From assembly GCF_007896845.1 (NCBI RefSeq), contig NZ_VOHS01000006.1, forward strand, positions 1 to 64,000: a stretch of 64,000 nt of DNA. The letters are read 5' to 3'. The notes below the pieces were generated by a model. It ran no database searches. It was given only the letters and a program-made list of their open reading frames with translations, and was not told the DNA's origin. Each line of letters starts with the position of its first letter. Position 1 is the first letter of the stretch. This stretch comes from Chitinophaga pinensis (GTDB lineage: Bacteria; Bacteroidota; Bacteroidia; Chitinophagales; Chitinophagaceae). Of this stretch, positions 54,070 through 62,078 are shown piece after piece. The position numbers and the translations under genes were made by a program.

Positions 54070-55317
54070 ATGACTACAGAAAAGGTAGATGTATTAGTGA
54101 TCGGTGCAGGTCCCGCAGGAACGGTAGCGGCATCAATTATTCATCAGGCGGGTTATTCCGTGAAGATTGTGGAAAAGTTGAAATTTCCGCGCTTCGTGAT
54201 CGGAGAAAGTCTTTTGCCCCGCAGTATGGAAGCGCTTGAAGAAGCAAAATTCATCGATGCGATCAAGGCGAAAGGTTTTCAGGAGAAGTTTGGCGCCAAG
54301 TTCGTAAAAGGGGATAAAGTTTGTGACTTTACCTTCAAAGAACAACATACCGAAGGCTGGAACTGGACCTGGCAGGTGACAAGGGCTGATTTCGACAAGA
54401 CACTGGCGGATACGGTAGAATCAATGGGTGTGCCTGTGTCTTATGAAACGACTGTGACAGATATCCGGTTCAACGGATCGGATTCTGTAACAACTGTGGA
54501 AGATATCAATGGTAATAAAAGCGAGATCGAAGCACGTTTCATTGTAGACGGCAGCGGCTATGGCAGGGTGATACCCCGTCTGTTCAATCTGGAAAAAAAC
54601 TCTGTATTACAGCCGCGTAAAGCGTTGTTTGCACATACAGTAGATGAACGTCGTTCCATGGCAGATGAACCGAACCGTATTACAGCAGTAGTGCATCAGC
54701 CAGGTACCTGGATCTGGATCATTCCGTTCTCAACAGGGGTTACTTCTGTGGGTTTCGTGGGCGATCCGTCTTTCTTTGACAGTTTCCCGGGTACGCAGGA
54801 AGAAAAATACAGGGCGATGCTGGAAGCAGAACCATTTACCAGAGAGCGTTTCCGCGATGTGGAATTTGTGTTTGAGCCACGCGTACTGGAATCGTGGTCA
54901 GCCACTACTGATAAGTTCTACGGGGATGGATTTGTATTGACGGGTAACGTAACTGAATTCCTCGATCCTATTTTCTCATCCGGCGTAACTTTGGCCTGTG
55001 TTTCTTCACAGACAGCAGCAAAGCTGGTGATCCGCAAACTGAAAGGAGAAGCGGTAAACTGGGAAAAGGAATATATGGAGCCAACCATGCAGGGTGTGAA
55101 TACTTTCCGCTCCTATGTAATGGCATGGTACGATGGTACTCTGGATAAGATCTTCTTCTCTGACGAGAAACGTCCGGATGTAAAGAATCAGATCTGTTCT
55201 GTACTGGCGGGATACGTATGGGATATGAGCAATCCTTATGTGCAGAACCACGATACAGCACTGAAGCGACTGGCACGTACCATTGAATTAACAGAAATCT
55301 TAAAACAGGACAAGTAG
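54070..55317 (+). CDS. FAD-dependent halogenase-like oxidoreductase
   Basis: A 415-residue flavoprotein with the dinucleotide motif GAGPAG (11-17 region), FPRFVIGESLLP, the halogenase motif WxWxIP at 214-219 (WIWIIP) and a Lys73 in GFQEKFG, placed like the catalytic lysine of flavin halogenases of phenol or pyrrole substrates. A chlorinated aryl head group is therefore plausible, and chlorinated flexirubins are known from this group of organisms. It could instead be a hydroxylase or geranylgeranyl-reductase relative. Function is not proven by sequence alone. Confidence 0.85.
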   Translation: MTTEKVDVLVIGAGPAGTVAASIIHQAGYSVKIVEKLKFPRFVIGESLLPRSMEALEEAKFIDAIKAKGFQEKFGAKFVKGDKVCDFTFKEQHTEGWNWTWQVTRADFDKTLADTVESMGVPVSYETTVTDIRFNGSDSVTTVEDINGNKSEIEARFIVDGSGYGRVIPRLFNLEKNSVLQPRKALFAHTVDERRSMADEPNRITAVVHQPGTWIWIIPFSTGVTSVGFVGDPSFFDSFPGTQEEKYRAMLEAEPFTRERFRDVEFVFEPRVLESWSATTDKFYGDGFVLTGNVTEFLDPIFSSGVTLACVSSQTAAKLVIRKLKGEAVNWEKEYMEPTMQGVNTFRSYVMAWYDGTLDKIFFSDEKRPDVKNQICSVLAGYVWDMSNPYVQNHDTALKRLARTIELTEILKQDK

Positions 55318-55318
55318 T

Positions 55319-55930
55319 TTGCATAACGGCGAGGCATATATAACGGGTAGTTGTGTGATCCGGAACAACCGGGTGTACAGAGATGGCACATTGTTGTGGG
55401 AAGCGCCACAGGAACAGGAACTGCCTGAATTTCTGCGTGGCGGATACGATCACTTTTCGGGTCAGTATCCTAAATTTCACAAGATGGATCCGTTGAGTAA
55501 ATTGGGCTGGCTGGCAACAGAAGTGCTGCTGAAAGAACAGCCGTTGAACTATCCGGCTGAAAAGGTCGGACTGGTACTGGCTAACAGAAGCGCCAGTCTG
55601 GATACAGACCTGCGTTACTTTGACACCGTAAAGGATATTGCCAGTCCGGCGTTATTTGTATACACACTGTCCAATATCGTCATGGGGGAAATCAGCATCC
55701 GTCACGGTTTTAAAGGAGAAAACGCCTTTTTTACCGCTGATACTTTTGATGCAGGTTTAATGAGCGCTTATGTCGGTCAGTTATTTGCAGAAGAAGCTAT
55801 TGCGGCCTGTATCTGTGGGTGGGTGGAAGTGATGGGACCTGTGTACGATATATTCCTGTTCAGGATAGAGCGCAGTGGTAGCAGTGTCGTATTCAACGCT
55901 GACAATCTGCAGAAAACAATTAGTATTTAA
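55319..55930 (+). CDS. Half-length ketosynthase-like protein without catalytic Cys
   Basis: A 203-residue protein that aligns in pattern with only the N-terminal half of KS proteins (MDPLSKLGWLATEVLL, VGLVLANRSASLDTDLRYFDTV, FVYTLSNIVMGEISIRHGF). At the nucleophile elbow it reads FFTADTFDAGL, so the Cys is absent, and the C-terminal half with both His residues is missing. The start is a TTG right after the upstream stop. Intact frame and good codon use argue against a pseudogene. Possible roles: scaffold, chain-length control or heterodimer partner. Confidence 0.8.
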   Translation: MHNGEAYITGSCVIRNNRVYRDGTLLWEAPQEQELPEFLRGGYDHFSGQYPKFHKMDPLSKLGWLATEVLLKEQPLNYPAEKVGLVLANRSASLDTDLRYFDTVKDIASPALFVYTLSNIVMGEISIRHGFKGENAFFTADTFDAGLMSAYVGQLFAEEAIAACICGWVEVMGPVYDIFLFRIERSGSSVVFNADNLQKTISI

Positions 55931-55954
55931 ATCATTATCGCGTAATACATAATC

Positions 55955-56215
55955 ATGGAAAATTTGATGGCGGCGCTGAAAGCCCAGATCGTAGAGCAAC
56001 TGAACCTGCAGGAAGTAAAACCTGAAGAGATCGGAGATGACCAACCTTTATTCAAAGATGGATTAGGGCTGGACTCTATCGATGCGCTGGAGATCATTGT
56101 GTTGCTGCAACAGCAGTATGGCATCCGCATTGCTAATCCGGAACAGGGCCCGGAAATATTTTATTCCGTGCGTACGATCGCAGCATTCATTACCGCGCAC
56201 CAAACCAATAAATAA
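55955..56215 (+). CDS. Second acyl carrier protein
   Basis: An 86-residue carrier protein with Ser41 in LGLDSIDALE as the phosphopantetheine site. It differs clearly from the first ACP, so the two probably serve different stages, for example starter loading and elongation. Its stop codon overlaps the next KS start (TAATG), typical of tightly coupled subunits. Confidence 0.93.
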   Translation: MENLMAALKAQIVEQLNLQEVKPEEIGDDQPLFKDGLGLDSIDALEIIVLLQQQYGIRIANPEQGPEIFYSVRTIAAFITAHQTNK

Positions 56216-57429
56216 TGCATAGTGATGTATGGATTGCCGGAGGCGGCGTTATTTGCGGTATAGGCAATAATCTGTCTGAATGCCTGCACGCATTCAAACA
56301 TATGGAGCCGGGTATGGCCCATATGGAGTATCTGCACTCCGTACACCGCCATACATTTCCGGTTGTGGAAGTAAAAGCTTCCAACGAAACGCTGGCAGAA
56401 TGGACGAAGATGCCGGCTAAGATCAGCCGTACCGCATTGCTGAGCCGTGTGGCAGCAGAAGAAGCCTGGCGGAGTACAGGACTGGGAGATATCCGTCAGT
56501 ATCGCGTAGGGTTTATTTCTGCGAATACAGTAGGTGGTATGGACAAGACGGAAGAGTTCTTTGCGGAATATCTGCAGGATAATTCCAAAGGTCATCTCAG
56601 TCAGGTATTACACCACGAATGTGGTGCTATTACTGAGCTGGTGGCTGATGCGATGGGCATCCGTCATCATATATCAACGATCAGTACAGCCTGTTCCTCC
56701 GGTGCCAATGCACTGATGTATGGAGCAAGACTGATTAAAAATAATATGGTAGATGTGGTCATTGCCGGTGGTACCGATGCACTGACCCGTTTCACTCTGA
56801 ACGGTTTCAATACACTGATGATTCTGGATCAGGCAGCCTGTCGCCCTTTTGATGATACCCGTACCGGGTTGAATCTGGGAGAAGGCGCCGGATATGTAGT
56901 ATTGGTAAGTGATGCACTGGCCGCTGAAATGCCTGTAGGTAAAACACCCTGGTGCAGATTGAGCGGCTATGCGAATGCAAATGACGCTTATCACCAGACG
57001 GCCTCTTCTCCGGACGGTATCGGTAATTTCCTCGCCATGCAAGGCGCTATGGAAATGAGTGGTATCAAACCGGAAGATGTCAGTTATATCAATCTGCATG
57101 GTACAGGCACTCAGAATAATGATGTGGCAGAAGGATCGGCAATTGCCCGTCTGTTCGAACCACATTATCCGCCGGTAAGCAGTACCAAGTCCTTTACCGG
57201 CCATACATTAGGTGCCAGCGGTGGTATTGAAGCTGTATTCTCATCGTGGGCAGTGAAAGAAGGTATTATCTATCCGAATGCTAATTTCAGCAAGCAGATG
57301 AAAGAACTGCCGTTCGCGCCGGTAACACAATTCAGTACAGGAAATAAGCTGCAGCACGTGATGTCCAATTCCTTTGGTTTTGGGGGTAACTGTTCCAGTC
57401 TGGTATTTTCAAAAAGCGCGCAATCGTAA
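56215..57429 (+). CDS. Beta-ketoacyl-ACP synthase, active type
   Basis: A 404-residue FabF-like KS with Cys160 in STACSSGANAL, His295 in NLHGTGTQND-type context and His330 in FTGHTLGASGG, so the triad is complete. It lies between the second ACP and the triad-less KS-like gene, four bases from the latter, and these three may act as one unit. It corresponds to one of the KS proteins of flexirubin and aryl-polyene clusters. Confidence 0.92.
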   Translation: MHSDVWIAGGGVICGIGNNLSECLHAFKHMEPGMAHMEYLHSVHRHTFPVVEVKASNETLAEWTKMPAKISRTALLSRVAAEEAWRSTGLGDIRQYRVGFISANTVGGMDKTEEFFAEYLQDNSKGHLSQVLHHECGAITELVADAMGIRHHISTISTACSSGANALMYGARLIKNNMVDVVIAGGTDALTRFTLNGFNTLMILDQAACRPFDDTRTGLNLGEGAGYVVLVSDALAAEMPVGKTPWCRLSGYANANDAYHQTASSPDGIGNFLAMQGAMEMSGIKPEDVSYINLHGTGTQNNDVAEGSAIARLFEPHYPPVSSTKSFTGHTLGASGGIEAVFSSWAVKEGIIYPNANFSKQMKELPFAPVTQFSTGNKLQHVMSNSFGFGGNCSSLVFSKSAQS

Positions 57430-57432
57430 AAT

Positions 57433-58497
57433 ATGAACATCTATATACAAGGAACCGGTTGTGTATCACCGCAGGAAACTGCGCAGGGCGGAACATTTCC
57501 AGAGAATGTACTTCCCTGGGAAGGTGCGCGTCTGAAAGCAAACGAGCCTGATTACAAACAGTGGATAGATGTGAAGCTGATACGCCGTATGAGTCGTGTG
57601 ATCAAAATGGGCGTGGCCGCGGCACAGCTTAGTCTGCAGGAAGCAGGCATACAGAAACCCGATGCCATCATCACCGGTACTGCTTATGGTTGTCTGGATG
57701 ATACCGGGGTGTTCCTCTCAAAAATGATCAATCAGCAGGAGGAGATGCTGACGCCTACAGCGTTCATCCAATCCACCCATAATACTGTGGCCGGACAGAT
57801 CGCATTGATGTTGGGCTGTCATGGTTATAACAACACATTTGTGCATAAAGGCTTTTCTTTTGAAAGCGCCTTGCTGGATGCACTGATGATACTGAAGGAA
57901 GGACGTTCAAAGAGTATCCTGACGGGTGCAATGGACGAACTGACCAATCATAGTTTTAATATACTTTCCCGTTTCGACCTGTATAAAAAAGAACCTGTTA
58001 CACCCGCATCTCTGTTGCATAGCCAGACCGCTGGTACCGTAGCGGGAGAGGGGGCAGCCTGCTTTGTACTGGGAACCGAAAAAGGAGCGAATACAAGGGC
58101 TAAACTGACCGGGGTGACTACATTGTACAAACCGGCAGGGAAAGCTGAAATTGCGGCCGATATAGCTGCTTTTCTGGCTGCGCACAATTGCAGCGAAGAT
58201 GAAGTCAGTCTGCTAATCAATGGCCGTAATGGTGATACCAGCGGAGACGAGTGGTATGAGCATATGGAGGATAATGCATTGGCCGGTAAACCCGTAGCCT
58301 GCTTTAAGCACCTCTGTGGTGAATATCCTACTGCGGCTTCTTTTGGTATGTGGCTGGGCGCAAAAGCAATTGCAGAACAGCAGGTAGCTGCGGCTGCCAT
58401 GTACCGCGGTACAACGCCGACAAAGATTAAGAAAGTATTGATTTACAATCATTACAAGCAAACGCATCATTCGCTGATCCTGTTAACCGCATGCTGA
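57433..58497 (+). CDS. Ketosynthase-like chain-length-factor-type protein (ApeC-like)
   Basis: A 354-residue KS-fold protein in which all three catalytic positions are lost: the nucleophile elbow reads FVHKGFSFESA, the first His motif reads NGRNGDTSGD and the second reads HLCGEYPTAAS. The fold is kept (IITGTAYGCLDDTG, STHNTVAGQIALMLG, AMDELTNHS, AGEGAACFVLG). Such catalytically silent partners, called chain length factors, form heterodimers with active KS proteins in aryl-polyene systems and set product length. It overlaps the next gene by seven bases. Confidence 0.85.
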   Translation: MNIYIQGTGCVSPQETAQGGTFPENVLPWEGARLKANEPDYKQWIDVKLIRRMSRVIKMGVAAAQLSLQEAGIQKPDAIITGTAYGCLDDTGVFLSKMINQQEEMLTPTAFIQSTHNTVAGQIALMLGCHGYNNTFVHKGFSFESALLDALMILKEGRSKSILTGAMDELTNHSFNILSRFDLYKKEPVTPASLLHSQTAGTVAGEGAACFVLGTEKGANTRAKLTGVTTLYKPAGKAEIAADIAAFLAAHNCSEDEVSLLINGRNGDTSGDEWYEHMEDNALAGKPVACFKHLCGEYPTAASFGMWLGAKAIAEQQVAAAAMYRGTTPTKIKKVLIYNHYKQTHHSLILLTAC

Positions 58498-59267
58498 CAC
58501 ACCGTATTGCAAATATCGGCCTGTTCGTGCTGCTGGCAGTTGCACTGCTGGTACACAATCTCTGGCTGACATTACCGTGGTGGGTGTTCCTGTTATTACC
58601 TGTCCCTTATGTGGGCGCTCTGGTTTGGGGAGCCTGCAATGTCGGATCTGGTTTTTACGTTCCGGTAATATGTGCTGCTGATACACAGGAGAAAAAGATC
58701 GCTATTACGTTTGACGATGGCCCGCTGGAGGCATATACACCTGTTATTCTGGATATTCTCAGACAGGAACAGGCACCGGCTGCTTTTTTCTGTATCGGAG
58801 ACCGTATAGGGGGAAGAGAGGCTTTATTGCGTCGTATAGATGCGGAGGGACATGTAATCGGTAACCACAGTTTTTCTCATCATTTCTGGTTTGATATGTT
58901 TGGTCCGGCGAAAATGCTGACAGAACTGCAACAGATGGATACAACAGTGGAAAATGTTACAGGAAAACGTCCCCGGCTTTTCCGTCCGCCATATGGTGTA
59001 ACCAATCCTAATCTGGCGAAAGCAATCAGCAGAGGTGGGTACACACCCATCGGCTGGAATATCCGCTCATTGGATACAGTGGCGAAAGATAAAGAAGAGC
59101 TGCTGGCCAGAATAAAGAAAGGTATCCGCCCCGGAGCAGTGTTGTTAATGCATGACTCAATGGAAGTGACCGCACAGGTACTACCTGAGTTGTTACAACA
59201 TCTGAAGAAGGAAGGATACACAATAGAACGAATTGACAAATTGTTAAACATACCTGCTTATGCGTAG
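58491..59267 (+). CDS. Polysaccharide deacetylase-family protein (NodB)
   Basis: A 258-residue membrane-anchored protein with two N-terminal membrane helices (about 8-23 and 28-50) and a NodB domain. Metal-site motifs TFDDGP (73-78) and HSFSHH (126-131), then RPPYG and the C-terminal LMHDS, are all present, so it is likely an active metal-dependent de-N/O-acetylase. In a pigment cluster its substrate may be an acyl ester or a glycan of the head group rather than a wall polysaccharide. It overlaps both neighbours. Confidence 0.88.
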   Translation: MLTHRIANIGLFVLLAVALLVHNLWLTLPWWVFLLLPVPYVGALVWGACNVGSGFYVPVICAADTQEKKIAITFDDGPLEAYTPVILDILRQEQAPAAFFCIGDRIGGREALLRRIDAEGHVIGNHSFSHHFWFDMFGPAKMLTELQQMDTTVENVTGKRPRLFRPPYGVTNPNLAKAISRGGYTPIGWNIRSLDTVAKDKEELLARIKKGIRPGAVLLMHDSMEVTAQVLPELLQHLKKEGYTIERIDKLLNIPAYA

Positions 59268-59892
59268 ATGGCTTTTGATATTGGGTTGTATCGTGAGTGC
59301 CCTGCCGATGATGGCGCAGACCGGTTTTAAACCGGTGGCTGATGTAGCCGCTTTCAAACAACAGTTTGCAAAGGCTTCGCAGGCGACACAGTCTATACAG
59401 TGTGATTTTGTACAGGAAAAGAATCTCAGCATGCTGGCAGATAAGATCACTTCCAAAGGGAAGTTCTGGTTCAAAAAAGAGAATAAAGTGCGGATGGAAT
59501 ATGCACAGCCTTCTTACTATCTGTTGGTGATGAATGGAAAAGATATCAAGGTAAAGGACGGACAAAAAGAGAACCGTGTTTCTACCAAAGGCAATAAACT
59601 GTTTGAACAGATCAACAAGATCACCATTGACTGTGTGCAGGGGAATATTGTGAATAACGCAGATTTCAATACCCGTGTATTGGAAAACGGACAATCTTAT
59701 CTGCTCGAGATGACGCCGGTGAATAAAGCGCTGTCTCAGTATTTCAAGTCTATTCATCTATTGGTGGACAAGAAGGATTATTCCGTATCAAAGATTGAAA
59801 TGTATGAAGCCGGTGGGGATGATACCAGTATCAGCTTCCTGCATAAACAAATGAATGTAAATATTGCCGATGCGGTCTTTGCTGTTAAGTAG
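59260..59892 (+). CDS. LolA-like outer-membrane lipoprotein carrier
   Basis: A 210-residue periplasmic protein with a signal peptide (1-20, ending MMAQ). The rest is the open beta-barrel LolA/LolB fold: SIQCDFVQEKNLSMLADKITSKGKFWFKKENKVRMEY, MNGKDIKVKDG and the typical late YFKSIHLLVDKKDYSVSKIEM. LolA carries lipoproteins or other hydrophobic cargo across the periplasm. In aryl-polyene clusters a LolA-like protein is usual and probably carries the polyene lipid to the outer membrane. Confidence 0.9.
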   Translation: MRRWLLILGCIVSALPMMAQTGFKPVADVAAFKQQFAKASQATQSIQCDFVQEKNLSMLADKITSKGKFWFKKENKVRMEYAQPSYYLLVMNGKDIKVKDGQKENRVSTKGNKLFEQINKITIDCVQGNIVNNADFNTRVLENGQSYLLEMTPVNKALSQYFKSIHLLVDKKDYSVSKIEMYEAGGDDTSISFLHKQMNVNIADAVFAVK

Positions 59893-60490
59893 TATACTGT
59901 TGACAGGTCTGTTGTCAGGTTGTTCTTCTGCATATAAAAATCTGCAGCAGACCAATGCTGACGTACAATGTATCACAAAGTTCCGTCCGCAGTTTACAAA
60001 TACATTATACAGCACGCAGGTAGACGTGTTAAAACATCACCTCAGCGGTTTGCTCTTCTTTAAGCAGATGCCCGATAGTAGTTTACGGGTGGTGTTTGCC
60101 AATGAGATGGGCTTTAAGTTTTTTGATTTTGAATTCACAAAGGACGGCGGTTTTGTAAAACATTACATGCTGGACAAAATGGATAAAAAGGCAGTAGTAA
60201 AAACGCTGCGTGGTGATTTTGAACTGGTACTGTTGCGCCCTGATCTTAGCAGGGCTACTGTAAAGCAGGACAGTAATTATCACTATGTAGTAGTGCCGAC
60301 GGAAAAAGGCAACAACTATTATATTACAGATACTGCCTGTCAGCGGCTGGAAAGAATTGAAAAATCATCCAGACGCAAGCCGGTGGTAAAGGTATGGATG
60401 GAACATTATACAGCCGGTGTGCCGGATACGATCAATATCCGTCATCAGGGCTTTAAGTTTAATATTTCACTACAACGCGTACAGAAATAA
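59870..60490 (+). CDS. Lipoprotein of unknown family in pigment cluster
   Basis: A 206-residue lipoprotein with signal peptide and lipobox LLSGC (Cys near residue 18). The mature part has beta-strand character (FKFFDFEFTKDGGFVKHYMLDKMDKK, HQGFKFNISL) and could be a LolB-like acceptor in the outer membrane for the LolA-like carrier. The start overlaps lolA by 23 bases (ATG at 59870; an alternative TTG is at 59864). No domain recognised with certainty. Confidence 0.8.
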   Translation: MRSLLLSSILLTGLLSGCSSAYKNLQQTNADVQCITKFRPQFTNTLYSTQVDVLKHHLSGLLFFKQMPDSSLRVVFANEMGFKFFDFEFTKDGGFVKHYMLDKMDKKAVVKTLRGDFELVLLRPDLSRATVKQDSNYHYVVVPTEKGNNYYITDTACQRLERIEKSSRRKPVVKVWMEHYTAGVPDTINIRHQGFKFNISLQRVQK

Positions 60491-60855
60491 TGTTAGCAGG
60501 AAAATTATATACAGCTGAGCAGACGCAGATTACAGCAGACGCGGGTATTTACCAGATCTTATGGAATGCAGCGCATCCTGTATTTGAAGGTCACTTTCCG
60601 GGACGTCCTGTAGTACCGGGTGTCTGCATGATGCAAACAGTGCAGGAACTACTGGAAGGAATGCTGCAAAAGAAAGTAATACTGAAGAAAGCAGCCAATA
60701 TGAAGTTCCTGAATATGATTGATCCAAATTCACACCCGCGTGTGGAAGCGGCTGTTCAGTACAAATTACAGGAAGGTGAAATAAAGGTGACAGCTTCTCT
60801 GAAATATGAGGAAATCACTTTTATGAAATTCCAGGGAACATTTGTTGAAGCATAA
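60490..60855 (+). CDS. FabZ-like 3-hydroxyacyl-ACP dehydratase
   Basis: A 121-residue hotdog protein with HPVFEGHFPGRPVVPGVCMMQTVQELLE, the FabA/FabZ signature with the catalytic His in HFPG. It lacks part of the C-terminal strand of housekeeping FabZ. It probably forms the second dehydratase of the polyene pathway, partnering the one at 50210. Start and stop overlap neighbouring genes by one base each (TAATG), so translation is coupled. Confidence 0.9.
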   Translation: MLAGKLYTAEQTQITADAGIYQILWNAAHPVFEGHFPGRPVVPGVCMMQTVQELLEGMLQKKVILKKAANMKFLNMIDPNSHPRVEAAVQYKLQEGEIKVTASLKYEEITFMKFQGTFVEA

Positions 60856-62060
60856 TGACCGATACCGCAAAATATAATGATCAGTTCACTGCCCGGAAAG
60901 CGGCTGTACTGGTGCCGACCTACAACAATGCCAAAACGCTGGAATCCGTTATAAGAGACGTACTTTCTTATACTTCCCATGTCATTGTCGTAAACGATGG
61001 CAGCACCGACGAAACTGCCGATATCCTGGATACTTTTCCTCAGATACAGCGTGTGGAATACACGCCTAACAGAGGAAAGGGCATTGCCTTGCGTCGCGGT
61101 TTCCGCTATGCGGTGGAACAAGGATATGATTATGTGATCACGATAGATGCCGACGGACAACATTTCGCGTCTGATCTGCCGGTGATGCTGGAAAAACTGG
61201 AAACAGAACAAAAGGCAATTGTCATCGGAGCACGTAATCTGCAACAGGAGAACATGCCGGGCAAGAATACCTTCGCCAATAAATTTTCCAACTTCTGGTT
61301 CTATGTGGAAACAGGGCTGAAAGGACCGGATACACAGTCCGGCTATCGCCTGTATCCGGTATATGCCATGCGCAAAATGCGCTTCTGGTGTACCAAATAC
61401 GAATTCGAAATAGAGGTGCTGGTACGTAGTGCATGGAAAGGCATTAAAATAGACTGGGCACCAATAAAAGTATATTATCCGCCTGCGGATGAAAGGGTCT
61501 CCCATTTCCGCCCCTTCCGGGATTTTTCCCGTATCAGCGTCCTGAATACAGTATTGGTGACAATTGCTTTTCTGTATATCAAACCAAGGGACTTCATCCG
61601 CTATCTGCTGAAGGCAGAGAACTGGCGCAGTATGTGGTATGACCATGTGCTGAATAAAGAAGAATCCAATTTCAGGAAAGCCATCTCTATCGGTTTTGGC
61701 ATATTCATGGGTATTGTGCCTATCTGGGGTTTCCAGATGGTAACAGCCATGGCATTGGCAGTATTGTTCAGACTGAACAAGGCGCTGGTGTTCATGTCCT
61801 GTCATATCAGTCTGCCACCGATGATCCCTTTTGTGATCTTCGCCAGCTTTGCCACCGGCAGGATATGGGTGAAAGATGGAAGCTTGTTACTGCCTTTCAG
61901 TACCAATCTGTCACTGGATATCATTAAACAGAATTTATTTCAATATTTAACAGGAGCCTGCACGCTGGCAGTCGTCTGCGGTGTATTGGCTACACTGATC
62001 GTATATGTGCTACTGGCCATTTTCCGAAACGATCCGGCCAGACAGCGACAGGTACGTTAG
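60855..62060 (+). CDS. Glycosyltransferase family 2 fused to DUF2062
   Basis: A 401-residue protein. Residues 1 to about 230 are a GT2 domain (AVLVPTYNNAKTLESVI, VVNDGSTDETADIL, DYVITIDADGQHFASD with the DxD motif, GARNLQQENM, SGYRLYPVYAM). Residues 265 to about 395 are a DUF2062 membrane domain with hydrophobic helices (SIGFGIFMGIVPIWGFQM, LVFMSCHISLPPMIPFVIFA). Similar GT2-DUF2062 proteins occur in aryl-polyene and flexirubin clusters, where they may attach a sugar or polar group to the lipid anchor. Confidence 0.88.
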   Translation: MTDTAKYNDQFTARKAAVLVPTYNNAKTLESVIRDVLSYTSHVIVVNDGSTDETADILDTFPQIQRVEYTPNRGKGIALRRGFRYAVEQGYDYVITIDADGQHFASDLPVMLEKLETEQKAIVIGARNLQQENMPGKNTFANKFSNFWFYVETGLKGPDTQSGYRLYPVYAMRKMRFWCTKYEFEIEVLVRSAWKGIKIDWAPIKVYYPPADERVSHFRPFRDFSRISVLNTVLVTIAFLYIKPRDFIRYLLKAENWRSMWYDHVLNKEESNFRKAISIGFGIFMGIVPIWGFQMVTAMALAVLFRLNKALVFMSCHISLPPMIPFVIFASFATGRIWVKDGSLLLPFSTNLSLDIIKQNLFQYLTGACTLAVVCGVLATLIVYVLLAIFRNDPARQRQVR

Positions 62061-62078
62061 TATCCGGTATTAAACAAT

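Noticed and set aside
60756..61805. 349-aa minus-strand frame
   Set aside because: It lies entirely opposite the glycosyltransferase and dehydratase genes, whose motifs are clear; a Cys/His-rich translation of this kind is typical of an antisense shadow.
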